Made by a program: the position numbers and the translations under genes. Source: Ceratodon purpureus (Eukaryota > Streptophyta > Bryopsida > Pseudoditrichales > Ditrichaceae). Taken from it: DNA of 64,000 nucleotides. The notes under the pieces were generated by a model, which was not told where the DNA came from, did no database searches, and was given only the letters and a program-made list of their open reading frames with translations. The stretch is taken from contig CM026422.1 of NCBI GenBank assembly GCA_014871385.1, positions 16,370,153-16,434,152 of the forward strand, read 5' to 3'. Below are positions 37,784 through 50,000 of the stretch, one piece after another (position 1 is the first letter of the stretch; each line of letters starts with the position of its first letter).

Positions 37784-38768
37784 AAGTGAGATAATACAAG
37801 TGGTCAAAGAAAAACGTTTTAGTGTCTTGATTGCAAACAAGCCTTTTCTTTTACGATTAACACATATCGGCCGAAGTCCCAACACTACACCAAGAAGAGG
37901 GGGGTAAACCCAGAGTTGTTACGAAAACTACCAAGGGAATATAGACTACAATGTGGTGATGGTAAGGCCATTTTTCAAGTTCTACAACAACAAATAAAAG
38001 GTTGGGAGAACGCAAACCCAATTCCATTGCACAACTTGCAAGAACAATTTCTCTATGAGATTTGACGGTGAAACTCTTTATCCAAGCACCTCCAATAAAT
38101 GCTGTAAGACAACGTCCTACATGGAACAAGTCATGGAGGCTGCAAGCCTTCCAATGTCGGTGCAATATCGTGACGATGGTAAGCAACTTGAAATGGATGC
38201 TGGGGAATCCATCTCTTATGCCAGAGACTTAGAAGATCAGCTTCTTCACTCCGGAGACAATGATGAGCAACTCAATGTCAATGATGCCAACTTGGAGCAA
38301 GTTGAAGACTATGCCGAATTAGACTTTTATGGTAAAGAGTTAGAGAATTTTTTTTTGAATTATGGAGGTATCTGCGTGTAGGCTTATGAAGACATACAAA
38401 GAGCATGAACATCTACCAGCATATACATCTGCACAGATAAACATGTACATGTTGGTATCAATGACTTGCATGTGCGGCAGAAAGTGCACATTTGTGTAAA
38501 GGAAATCTAACACATTAGAATTATAGCAAGTCAAATTAAATTGCCTAACATGGAGAAAGTAGAGAAGCCAAAGTGGTATTTAAGACAAGTACGTAGTAAT
38601 CTAGATAAAACACAAACATCAGAAAATAAAATGTTGAAATTAGAATCAAAACTTTTTTAATTACAAAATAAGCTAAGACAACAAGAATTGATTACACCAC
38701 AATTAGAATCAAAGCTTTCTTCCATTTTGTTAGATGAGCTGATGAAAAACCCATTTAGCAACAAAAGA
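32741..38768 (+). repeat. Macrosatellite: six head-to-tail copies of a roughly 1.015-kb coding unit
   Basis: Units start at 32741, 33759, 34777, 35791, 36805 and 37823. Spacings are 1018, 1018, 1014, 1014 and 1018 bp. Each equals a constant 985-bp core plus an A-run of 33, 33, 29, 29 and 32 bp, plus one extra T in copies 5 and 6. Only a handful of substitutions separate copies: for example TATTGG/TATCGG, TTTCACG/TTTTACG, AGCCCC/AGTCCC, one ACACGAC and one GATGAGC. Copies are therefore about 99% identical. Each unit carries a zinc-ribbon frame, a 108-codon frame and a coiled-coil frame. The last unit lacks the long A-run and passes into a unique 3' end that resembles the junction sequence (ACAAGTGGTCAAA). 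The array thus looks like an internal segment of one gene multiplied in place. Confidence 0.95.
33464..33576 (+). CDS. Coiled-coil frame inside each macrosatellite unit
   Basis: ATG at about 33464 opens MEKVEKPKWYLRQVRSNLDK and continues to a TAA after LKLESKLF. The frame resumes beyond the stop as LQNKLRQQELITPQLESKLS, then DELMKNPFSNKRK, and enters the A-run, which would encode poly-lysine. The repeated LESKL word suggests an internal duplication. The same arrangement is present in all six units. Confidence 0.35.
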
Positions 38769-38800
38769 AAAATACAAGGAAAAAAAAAAAAATAAATAAA

Positions 38801-38989
38801 ATGAAAAACCAAGTCAGATCTTACAAGTGGTCAAAAGAAGAAGTTATAGTTAAGAAAACATCTTTGACCAAAAGGATCAAGTTAGAAGATACAAGTGAGA
38901 GAAAAATGAATGGATCAAGTATAATTGAAGAAGACTCTGAAGCCACAATTTCAAATGATGAAGGCAACTTGAATGATTTTAAAGTTTGA
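38801..38989 (+). CDS. Unique 3' end of the zinc-ribbon gene: basic then acidic tail
   Basis: An ATG-started frame of 62 codons: NQVRSYKWSKEEVIVKK, then KRIKLEDTSERK, then an acidic end (IIEEDSEATISNDEGN), TGA at 38989. Its first 30 bp correspond, with differences, to the junction sequence of the array, so this is probably the original last exon of the amplified gene. It could serve as a nuclear-signal-like tail; that is inference. Confidence 0.4.
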   Translation: MKNQVRSYKWSKEEVIVKKTSLTKRIKLEDTSERKMNGSSIIEEDSEATISNDEGNLNDFKV

Positions 38990-40992
38990 AGGTTAAAAAT
39001 GAAGTCATTACAAATCCATCCAATGTAGAGTGGGTTTCAAATGAATATAGAAGTCTATATAGTGCAATTGTAGTATGTGGATTAAAAGTGTTTTCATTAA
39101 AAAATCAACATGGAAGTTGATGATTTGAATTTTTTAGTATACACATATAGTTTAGAACAAGGCGTGTGGGATCCCAAGGTTCACCTACAAATACAAAATT
39201 TTGAGTAAGTTGAAACTAAAGTTTAGGTTTCAAGGTAGGAGTATAAGCATATACAAGTAGAAAATGAAATGCATCAAGCCAACAACTTACGGCTTTGCAT
39301 TTCTAAGGTTTCATGGATCTAAAATTTTGTGACAATTTTGCAATTTTAATACAGGTTTCATCATCAATGTATGTTGTGATACCTTACCAATGTAATTTGT
39401 TCAATTGTGGATTTATAGTAGTATGCATTTTAACATTTTTGTCGCAATTAAATAATATTGTTAACAAGTCATCAAATCTAGTTGAAGTCATTTGAGGTAA
39501 TTTATTTATTTTAATGATAAAATTGATCTCTTTCCGATTGAAGTTGAAGTAGTGTAATGAGTTTAAGTTTACCAATTGTAATGAAATTTGGGCTCATTAC
39601 CATGGTTGACTAATTCTTTTAAATATATGATGCTACAAAAATTTGGTTTACACTTTGATGTTATCATTACAACATATACATAGGTGAAAAATATTAGTTT
39701 TTTAGAGTGGATTATATATTTGAGATGAATTTTGTTCACTTCACGTTTTCTTCAAACATACATTGTGATTCCAATGCTCAATCTAAAAATATAAAATTTG
39801 TATTCCTTATTTAAGGCGTGTAGTAGTAGATCTGAAAATTGATCTAAAACAATTTTCATTTAACTTGAGTGCATTAATGCAGTTTACAAAGTCTAAAGAA
39901 TCGAAGTTTTTATGGTTATAGGCCCATCACTTTAGGGTCAATTGGTAAATTATTATAGATTCCTACAACCAAAATAGTTTCTGCCAAATATTACATATTT
40001 TTTTAGTGGATGTCATGCTTGATTGTATGAAAAATAAAATCCAAATTTTTCAAAAATTGTGGGCAAAAAAAATAATCAGTCTTTTCTCTTGACCAACCAA
40101 CAAATCCAATAAATAATCTACCAAATGTTTCTCTATGACAAACTACCTAGGAGAAAAATTCAAATACAAGAGAGACCGTTGGGCAACAAAAAATTTCAAT
40201 GTGTCCAATTTTTGTTGCAATCTCTTGTCATTGAATAATGTATATCTCTTAGGGTATTTCTCTACTTAGTCTTAAATTGGTTGGGCATGTTCTTTACTTA
40301 CATATTGTCCTTTCAAAAAAATTAACATTTCAATATTCATACTACAATAAAATTGCATCCCAAAGTTTTTACTTTCCGTAATGGTGACTAAATTTTGCAA
40401 TCTCTCACTTGATCAAGATTATAATATTTGTATCCATTGGTTTGGCATCTTTCAAATATTTAGGGTTATTGTACAATAGATTCTACAACAATTTCATAAG
40501 GTTCAAATTCAATAATCAAAATGCATTTGGAATATTTCATCAAGTTTTAGTGTGGGTGTCTATTTTACCTTAAAACCAAGAGTAGTAACTTAACCTTCAA
40601 ATATGCCTTATGCCTTGATAGTGAATTTCTGATTAGTAAATAACTTCCAGATTAACCTTAGAAGTTGCAACATTTGACGATCATAGCATGCTGCTCCTGG
40701 AAGGTGAGCATAGAGCATCGTTCATCCGTAAGTATGGTTTTTGCAGTTACTTGAGCAACAATTGATTCACATGACCAGCTATTGGTTTCTGGAAGAGCTC
40801 CGTTCTTGAAATCCTGCAAGTTTTATTGATGGCAATTTGATTGTATGTAAATGGGAACCGTTTGATTGTATGTAAATGGGAACCGTGTTACTTTAGACGG
40901 CTGAAGCAGCATGGCAATAGACACTCTTAAGCGTTTGCATTCTGAATTACTGTTTCCTCACTGATTCAATATTTAGAGGGCCTACAAACCTC
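38990..40992. other. AT-rich intergenic DNA
   Basis: No gene seen. A perfect 25-bp direct duplication (TTTGATTGTATGTAAATGGG plus AACCG) lies at 40836-40860 and 40861-40885. Confidence 0.5.
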
Positions 40993-41391
40993 ATTACGTG
41001 CAGAAACAGGTCATGAAAAGGCCGTGTAAGCGGCACGTGAGAGAAAAAAACGAGCGCTGCCCGCGTACTTTTTGACATGGCACCGGCTGTGCCACCGTGG
41101 TGCCAGCAACCGCCACGGGGGCTCGAACCAATGACCTCCGAGCGAGGCGTGTGGAAGGCACAATCTACAGTGCCGGGCTGACACCATCTGCCCACTTGGG
41201 ACCAAACCCCGAGACAAGTCATTCATGTCTCAAGAATTATTCCTCGGAGGATTGTTCACAGTGCGCCACGCAGTTCTGTGCGCGCAGCAACTCTGGCACT
41301 CGCTGCCAGCGACAGTGCGGGGGGCAGCAGGGGGTTCACCTAGAAAGGGCAGGCTTACACGGCCTTTTCATGACCCCATTTTGCACGTAAT
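40993..41391. mobile_element. 399-bp MITE with roughly 39-bp terminal inverted repeats
   Basis: The left end (ATTACGTGCAGAAACAGGTC, then ATGAAAAGGCCGTGTAAGC, 40993-41031) is mirrored by the right end at 41353-41391 with a few mismatches near CAGAAACAGG/CAAAATGGGG. The interior is GC-rich compared with its surroundings and contains a tRNA-like stretch. No obvious target-site duplication. No transposase frame. Confidence 0.75.
41105..41200 (-). ncRNA. tRNA-like (SINE-type) segment inside the MITE
   Basis: On the minus strand, GTGGGCAGATGGTGTCAGCC resembles a pol III A box and GGTTCGAGCCCC is a near-perfect B box (plus strand 41118-41129). The A-to-B distance is longer than in a normal tRNA and I see no convincing cloverleaf, so a tRNA-derived SINE or decayed tRNA is more likely than a working tRNA. 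Confidence 0.4.
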
Positions 41392-42043
41392 GTTTTAGTA
41401 TTCTTTATATTTTTAATGGAACCCAGGTCCTCAAATTAGTGTAAGGGGACCTATTACATTAATTTTAGATAGTTATTTGTTTATCTATTTTTAAGATTTT
41501 AATATTCTTTTTCATCAACAAGCAATTTATAGGGGAGCATTTTCTGTAATTTTTCAAAGTGGAAAGTTTGTGAAACCCCTTCTTCTGTAATAGACTCTTC
41601 GTTAATTGAATGTGGATGTATCCTTTCCAACACATAAAAACACCTAAAACCGTTGACTAATATCACAAAAATCACATATAAGACTAAAAAAAACCACAAC
41701 TTGATTTACGTGGCACTGTAGTCCACTAAAAATAACTCACAGTCCACCAAGCCTTACTCACAATCACCCAAAACTAGCTCACAATCACCAAAAACAAACT
41801 CACAACCACCCAAAACTAGCTCACAGTCATGCAGAGCTAGCTTTAAGTCATGAAGAAATTCTCCAATTTTTGTCTACCACCTCCCTGTTTCACTGCATCT
41901 CTACTACACGCCTTTGAGGGCATCAATAGTTTTTGGCTTCTCTATCTTATTGATGATCCGAGGTTTAGCGGGTGGATTATTTGCGCACCATTGCACGTCC
42001 TTTCGTCTAAAGCTTCTTTCTTTGCTTGCAATTTCTGTGCCTC
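41392..42043. other. Spacer and promoter of the RING-H2 gene
   Basis: AT-rich, with a loose repeat of CTCACAATCACC-type words at 41745-41825. No gene seen; 5' UTR and promoter of the next gene are expected here. Confidence 0.45.
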
Positions 42044-43727
42044 ATGGAGGTGGTTGACGAATACAGAGCCCTCCGCCAACTCTTGCAGGAGAGATGTCCA
42101 GACTTGATTTTCATTTTCAGGGAATCCGACATCAAGAGTTTGTGGGATGCGGGATTTGAATCCGAAGCTGACCTTCAAGCAGCCGACATGGATTCTTTGA
42201 AGAGTGTTCTTCCTGGACGTCTAGGTATAGTGGCCCTTCTGTTAAGGGCATTCGCCCAATCTGAAGCCACCACAGGTACGTTTGGTCTGATTGAGAGGTC
42301 ATTTAGTGATCCTTTCTAAGCTTGGGAATTTCTTGCATAATCTGTGTGCATGTCCTGTAAGTAATCTTGTTTAGGATGTGCTTAGGATGGTTGATCTTGT
42401 TTTAAACCTTTAGTTCGGGCGCCTATCCGCACTCAATACCAAGGTAACCTCTATGTTTCTGTATTCGGAGGTCAAAAGAACTTGACTACTCCTATGATTT
42501 GGAGGGAGCTTTAAGAGAGGTGGAGAACCCTCACAGATTAGGGTTACAAATGATCTTGGATGGTATGTTTGCATTGTTACTACTAATATGCATAGCATCG
42601 TTTGCGTTAGGGTTTCACAATTGGGTTGGTCGATGCTCCATTGTATGCATGAGTGATAGAGGAGCGGGCCTTGTTTTTGTGGAGGGTTTTGGATTTATGG
42701 ACCCTTCTCTGCAAGTTTGACATACATGTTATTTACTATGTGAGTGCAATCTAACCTTGATAATATCACCCTTGTTAATAGAACACCTTGATATTGTCAC
42801 CTAAAAATCTCAAACCAATTTTCTAAGTGTAAAACTCCTTCCTTATTATTCCTATCACTCTTGATAATGTCACTATTCTTTTTCAACATCCCTAGTGTAA
42901 ATGTTATAATATCAAGTATGGATGGATTGTATGTGATGGTTGGATGGACAGATTTTATGTGATGGTTGCTTGGTTGAATGAATTATTCTGATTCTTTGCC
43001 TATTTTTTTGATAATATCATATTATGCACATATCTTCAAAATGTGACATTATCAAATATGTCACACCTTGTTTATATCATCCTTTATGGTGAAACTGATG
43101 GTATGATATTATCAAGGTTATGATATTATCAAGGTTATGATATTATCAAGGTTAGACTATTCTGATACTTGTTTTCTTTTTCTTGACGTTTTTGTGTACA
43201 GCACGGTCTTTTTCTATTGCGGAGCAGAATGCTGATGCACAAGATACACATATTGGAACATCTCACCTATCTAATATGACCTATGAGGTGTGTGCCTAAT
43301 TTGAAGTCACTATTTCCCATGGTCTGGTTCATTTGCTGTTTCGGGGCTGCTATTCAAATTTGATGATATTCTTTGAAAAGAAGAGTTGCAGCGAAATGAG
43401 AATTTAAAGGTTGGTATGATCAATCATTTGCAGAATCTGGTGCAGCTCGAGAATGTTCACTGTGTAGCATCAGTTGCAGTTGTAGCCGCCTTGCCCGTGT
43501 GCTGCATCGGAACAGAACAAGCAGCAGGTTCTGATCAGGCGTCGTCCCAAGTGTGCATAATTTGTCAGGGTGACTACGAACTTGGCGATTCGCAGGTCAA
43601 GTTGCCATGTGAGCATGCCTTTCATCACATTTGTGGAGTGAAGTGGTTACTGAACTACTCCAGGCTCTGCCCTCTTTGTAAACACGATATCACAGATGCG
43701 GCAACTGTGGCATCCTCATCTGTGTAG
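42044..43727 (+). CDS. RING-H2 E3 ubiquitin ligase, BIG BROTHER type
   Basis: Three exons: 42044-42275, 43202-43287 and 43386-43727 (TAG), 219 residues, with phases matching. The RING-H2 finger lies at residues 163-204: CIICQGDYELGDSQVKLPC, then EHAFHHICGVKWLL and CPLC, giving C-x2-C, C-x-H-x2-H-x2-C and C-x2-C. The QVKLPC-H-x2-H spacing is like plant BIG BROTHER-type ligases. The N-terminal exon (EVVDEYRALRQLLQERCP; ESDIKSLWDAGFESEADLQ) is helical and may be a SAM-like or substrate-binding region. Alternative starts upstream lie in other reading contexts; ATG 42044 was chosen because the following frame is open and conserved-looking. The first intron (about 930 bp) contains a 17-bp triplication. 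Predicted role: E2 recruitment and substrate ubiquitination. Confidence 0.85.
43104..43154. repeat. 17-bp direct triplication in an intron
   Basis: TGATATTATCAAGGTTA occurs three times in a row at 43104, 43121 and 43138. The core GATATTATC or GATAATATC also appears singly at several places in the same intron (about 42755-43080). Confidence 0.9.
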
Positions 43728-46700
43728 TTAGTCTTAATGGGTGCAGTGCTACTCATGTTCATACATTCTTTCGTCACTCTTTGTAGATTTTTCATGAATC
43801 CTGGTGAGGTTTGCTGCCTTAGCATGGCTCACCATTTAGGGCATCCATGTTCAGCTCGGTATAGCTTGTAGTTAAGTTGACGGTGGTGACCTTGAGGTAA
43901 GTAGAGGCATCGATGTTGTGTGCATTGTTGACAAGCTACATTGTAAAGAACTGTGTCTATCGTCATTTTTGTCGAGAAATGAAATTCTCGTTCATATGGG
44001 TTTCTCGCCCAGCTCTCTTCATAGGGATTTGCTTGTTTGGATATCTATTTCTTCCATGGTTTTAACCATCTTTGTGGTACATCAGACACTACTTCATACT
44101 TTGCCAATCAGGCAAAATTTCTCGATCTAAACCGACTGCTGCGTAGTGTACTTGTGCGGGTACTGGTGTCTCTATCATAGTGCTGCAATTCTGACGCTGT
44201 GCAGTCTTAGATCTTCGAGTACAACTGGCCTCGTTTAATTAAGAAAGGAATATATCATCACCACCTGATGAGACTTCTGTTGTTGTTATTTTAGGTACCT
44301 CGACAACAGTTTTCTCAATGGATCATTTGCCATTAGTAAACTTTCGTCTCTAGGTTTTCTTAGCACAAGATCATTGAATTCATCTGGACAATTGAGTGTA
44401 CTTTCATTAATAAACAACAACATTAGCAACGTAATCTTCAATGTTGCGGTTGCAATCTTCAAAATTAGAGACGAGGAGAAGAATTGAAAGCGAGAAGGAA
44501 GTTGTCGCTTCTGCGCTCCGGAGGAATGCAAGCTGTAGGGATGGGAAGGCTTTGCCATGTGGCACCCCCCACAAGGGGTTCCATGTGGCACAAAATAAAA
44601 AATAAAAAATAAAAAAATAAAGAAATCAAATTGAATTTTCTCTCATTATAAACCTTGAGTGCCTAATACATGTATTATATATGTTACTAAATGAATATTA
44701 TTTGTTAAAGGTTATAATGTTCATTGATGAATTATGATTTCTCATTCACCTAATAATATTTAGCTTATGTGCGCTCCACAATTAAAGAAACATTGAACTA
44801 GAAAATGAAAATTCTTGTTTGGATTGATTTAATTCGATTGGGTTGATAAAACTTAATTGCTTTTACAACCTATATATTTCAATTGAACACTTCCAATTGA
44901 AGGTAGAAAATCTCAACTATTTCAATCTTAATACACCTAGACTTAGCTATAGTTTGTCCCTCCTATCATCCTCTCATTTTTTTAACTAGAATGGAATTTT
45001 GGCTTCAAATAAGGATTTTGAAAATGAAATTTGAGTCATTCACGTGCCTTCTATTTCCTTGTAAATTTCACTTAACTTGGTGCAAAAATAATGTTTTGCA
45101 GAACTAGTGTCTTCATTCCAAAACGGTTGAAGATTTGCACAATGTAATTTGTCCTACGTTTGCACAATGTAATTTGTCCTACCATATTCTCTGCGCTGCA
45201 AAGCTCTTTTTTGGATTTCAATATGGCAATGGAAATCATTTCAAATTTAGCAAGTTGTTGATATAAAATTTGATGAGTATAAGCATGTCACAGTTTTGAA
45301 ATCTGTGAACTAATAGTATGCTGCGGAAAAACTTCCTTCAAAAAGTTCTCTTATGCATTTCAGGGTCCAATCTTAGATGAAAGAGTAGGATGGGCATAAT
45401 AGAAGCAAAGCATGTACTACCATAAATTGGCAGCAAAACAATCAAGGAATTTCATTGTAGCAGCAAAAAATGACGTCGCCTTGGGTTGTGTGATTGTAGT
45501 GGTCACCAAGATACGGTGGAGTGGAAATTTCTGGATAATCCAAAACAAGAAGCAAGAGAAAGGACTATAGAATTAATCCCCAAGCTAACTCCGACATTGT
45601 CCTGGCATAGCCACTGCTCTCGAAAGCATTATTGAAATCCAATATTGTAAATTATTACCAAACCAGATTGATTTAACTCACCAGAGCTTCGTTCCGACAT
45701 TGTGTAGAAGAGAACTTAAAAAAATTTCCAAGTTGATACCGTTGGCTTAGGCTGTTGAGAATTGAACCATGGTCTCCACGGCTAGAGCGTGGAATTTTGG
45801 CGCTCGCATACCTTCGGGATCTCTGGGAACGTCGGCGCTCCCAATGATGGGAGCATAGACATATCCTAGAGGTCCTATAAAAAGTATAATCTCTAAAGAT
45901 ATAAATTTTAAGACCTAAACTTTAACTTCTAAAGTTCCCACCATTGAAAACTGGACACCAAAAGCTTCTATCTCACACAAGTGTCCTTAAACAGGTGTCA
46001 TAAAAAAAAAGTTCACTCAATAGAACGCTGAAAATACGGAAAATACGCTGAAAAGTTCACATGGTAACGGAATTGAAAACCTGAAACCGCACACAGAAAA
46101 AACGAAAAGAAAACGATTCCGAGGAAGAAGAGTAGCAAGCAAACAAGATATAAGTCGCACTAAGAATGCTGTAAGATGAGAACAATATTCTTCATATATT
46201 ATCTTGCGGGTGGATTCAACAAAGCCGTTTCCACCCAAAGTAAAGAAACTAGCATGCAAGGTGTATTAAACCACCAAAGAGAATCAGCATGAAAAGAACG
46301 GAATATCAAGTCTAAGACGACTTCCAATACACCGTCATCTCCAATTTCAACATACACCGCAGATTAACTCCAGAACCTGTATCAGATTCCATTGCTTCGT
46401 CTTAGTAACAACATTCAGCATATCGCTCGATTCCTCTTCCTCACAATAGCAAGATCAATGACTCCTCACATATCCCTCCATATCTGACCTCGTCTTATCT
46501 ACACTACAAGCAACTCCTCCCCTACATCATCTAACTCTAATATCTCTATCCCACCAATTTACGGATCAAAACTGAATTACAATTCCGACTCAATGCATCA
46601 GCTCCGGAAACTAGCATCCGCTGCTTCCTCCAGGAGTTCTTACCTCCTCATGCTGATCACTGGCTTCAATACTGTCGTATACTCTACCCTATCCATACAT

Positions 46701-47049
46701 GCATTACCACTGCACTCATGCTTACAAGGAGCTGCACATACCATCGCCTGCTGCCATCCATCCCGGAGGCGCTTCAATCTGCTGCCATATCTGTTCCTGC
46801 GCCACACCTTCGCTGTCCTCGCGGTGAGCATCTGTCAGACTGCAACGTCCATCGATTCAACACGTACTGCCGGATGCGGAACATAGCTCATGCTCCCACA
46901 GCTCATCCATTCGCGAGGCCCCGGGCGTCGCACGAAGATCCCTCAGACCTTCCAGACACCCACGCATCCCCATCCGGCCGTGTTCCTCGCCTCCCCATCC
47001 GGCCGTGTTCCTCGCCTCTCTCCACAACCGCTCAACCGCTGCTTCCCTG
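43728..47049. other. Intergenic between RING-H2 and RKP genes
   Basis: No supported gene. It holds an A/T-rich simple repeat (about 44590-44625), a 25-bp direct duplication with TTTGCACAATGTAATTTGTC near 45133-45182, a GC-richer patch at 45755-45860 with pol III box-like words, and a perfect 25-bp duplication (CCCCATCCGGCCGTGTTCCT, then CGCCT) at 46968-47017. Plus-strand frames at 46593-47060 lack splice or domain support. Confidence 0.45.
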
Positions 47050-50000
47050 TCATCTCTGGTGATGTATCCTCGGTGGTGACCCTCTGCTCGCCTGGGGTAT
47101 CTTCGCGTCCATCAACGCTTCCGCTAAGCTTCTGCTTTCGTCTGCTGGGCACTGCTCGTCTTCCGCACCGGGCGTTGCAACCATGGACGACACGTTCACC
47201 ACCGTCGAATTGCAGAAGAAACACCGCTGGTTGTTCAGAAGATGTCGCGATATACAGCGTTGGCACGACTTGTGCTTGCACGGCAGGAAGATGGTGTCCA
47301 CTTCGCAAGCGTAGCAGATGGTGCACGTTTCCTCCCGGTCCATCATCGCAAGGCTCCCAACAAGATCTGCAACAACCCCACATTCAGTGTCCATCATCTA
47401 TCACCCACTTCTACTGAGTCGTACACTGTTCCGAACACCACAAGGAGCATCACTCTCAACTCTTCAATCGATGATATCCACTTCCATCTTACAAGGCTCC
47501 GGCATGAGAGAATCCTACGACAGACACTTCTATGGTTTGCACAGACCATAGAGAAAGCAAAAGACGACAGATGAACTACTACTAAGACTGCTGATCGTCT
47601 ACCTGAAGGGGAACTCATCGTCATTGAAGCATCCAAAGAAGCTTGTCTCCTCGCCTCCTCCGCTTCCACCTTTAGCTTCGAAACGAAGTGCTTCAAGTCC
47701 GAGATCCTTCTGATTGACGGGTCGCCTTTGAACGACACATCCTACAACAGACGAATCCATAAGGTTATTTAACGTTCAGACAATGGACATCGGACAATTT
47801 GTTTGAGATACCCAAATGACCGAGACTGGTAATCAAGTGTATATTGAACAGGCTAATAAATACATGCAGTTTGCAAGATGTTGAAATTTTCTAGAAGAAG
47901 AAAAATACACAATCCAAGAAACATATGCAAGATTACCACAAACTTATAGGTATGCCAAATAAGAAAAGCAAGAGAACCATGACAAATAAGCCTGCATGTA
48001 TTGCTTAATGTACATCGAAGGGCCTCTAAAAATCAATAAAGATTGAAAGAATCGCAATGCTCCCAAAGCACGAGCTCTTGCCAACTCCGACAGGTAAATT
48101 TCCTCGCCACCAAATTGAAAAACATGAAATTGAACTTACCCAACTGTAGTCCACGAGGTACTGGAAATTCGAAATCACGGCTGCTGAAACGTCCACGCCA
48201 GCAAGAACAGCCGCCATGTCGTACTCCACACCATGACATTGTGGCGAGCTTGCATTTCTCAGATTCAGAACTATCCCGACCAATGGGGCCAAGATCATTG
48301 CCCTGTTAATCTTCTCCAAAGATTGCCCTTGCTGCCTCACCGTGCTGAAACATAACGAAACATTCTCAGTTAGGGTCACAATTCAGACTCAACAGCACCA
48401 AAATCATACTAAAATGGATCATATCCCTCGAAAGGCACACTTCCGCCTATATTCAAAAACGAGAAACTTCCCAGTTTTTGTGCATTCCACATATCCCACA
48501 ATGCAGCGATCACTTTCGCTCACCTGTCAAAGAAGTGGGCATCCGCACTGGATGTCGTGTGGTTCAGCACGAATATGATCAGCTCACTAAGCCGCACCAG
48601 ATTGATCTCCGGCCCTTGCAAGAACGCATGCGGCAACTCCTGCGTGAAAAACTCCAGTATCCTTTCCAGGTTGCAGGACAGTTCGAACATTATCGTGCAT
48701 TTCCTCTGCTGCAAATCTGACACCTGATCATACAAAACCAAACAGATTCAACCTTCGCTTCACCAAGCTCTCACTTCTCCAGCCGAAACATCAACTGCAC
48801 GGACTGCCATTCCAAGGTCCACATGCTCGTGCGGATGCATGCTCCTAAGCTGCATCCCTATACCTGTTCCGTCGGCCAGGAATCACAACCCACAAACTCG
48901 GAGCGTACTCAACCACCACACATTCAACCTCCAACAATACTCTCTCTCGTTTCTACATAGACAAGAACAGAAAATGGTAACACAACCACGGATGATCCGC
49001 ACAGGACATGCTCCTCATACATCACCACTTCCAAAACCCCTGTCACTGCACACATTCACCACCAACTCTAACCTGGCGTAGGTCCGACTGCTCTTGCATC
49101 TCCTTGATCGCCACCGAAAACTCCGTTATCGTCCAGTTCAGCGTGTTGAACAGCCGATTCAGAAACGAACCGAACAGCTTCTCGTCGCTCATGCACTTCT
49201 CTTTCAGTAGGCGCTGCAACCAATTACCACCAACACCATAAGCCTCCATCATCCACCCTACCCCTCCACATTCTATTTCAAACTCTCACCACCGCACCCC
49301 CACATTGCCCAGCTTTCCACACGTCACCATCTCACCCACCTGGAAGTACGGCGAGAACGACTCCCCATGTGACAGACACTTCGACGCTCCGAACCCAGAG
49401 CCCTTGCACAGCCGCAACAAGATGTTCGATACCGGAATCCAGAACCGGTTGTCGAAAGACGCCAAAAGAGACCCCACCATCCCATCCCGGGCTGCTTCGC
49501 TCCGTTCAAACGCGATCACGTGCTCCTTGTATTGCACCAATACTGATATCGACTGCAATAGAATATCTCGAACGTCTGAATTCGCTATTCTCACATCACT
49601 AAAATGAGTCACCAAAAAGGTCACCTGCACAAACCATAGCAAAACAATAGCGTGAGATTCTGTAAGGAACTCTAGCCCCCCGAGAGACGTCACGTTAGCG
49701 TTGACAGAGAAAAACCTTCGTTCATTCCAAATAAACGACACTACAAATGACAAGAGTAATAAGATTCAAAACCGAAAAACATACCAGCGGAGATAAGCCT
49801 TGCTGTAGAAGAGAAGAAGGTGTCACAAACGGAGGGTCGCTTCTTCGCAGAGCATGAAATGAATCCACCTGATCAAAAAAACAAACATTATCATGAAACG
49901 CGAACTAATTTCATGCACAATCATACCAAGTGACAAGAAATCACATTATTTAACATACATACGAATAGAAAAGATGTATGACAGAGAAGATATGAATACG

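Noticed and set aside
45751-45860. Possible tRNA or SINE around GAACCATGGTCTCC (minus GGTTCAATTCTC)
   Set aside because: The B-box-like word is present, but the only A-box-like word is immediately adjacent, so no tRNA fold is possible. No repeat family evidence.
46593-47574. Several overlapping plus-strand frames (97-175 codons)
   Set aside because: They overlap the antisense of the RKP last exon or its 3' flank and show no motifs.
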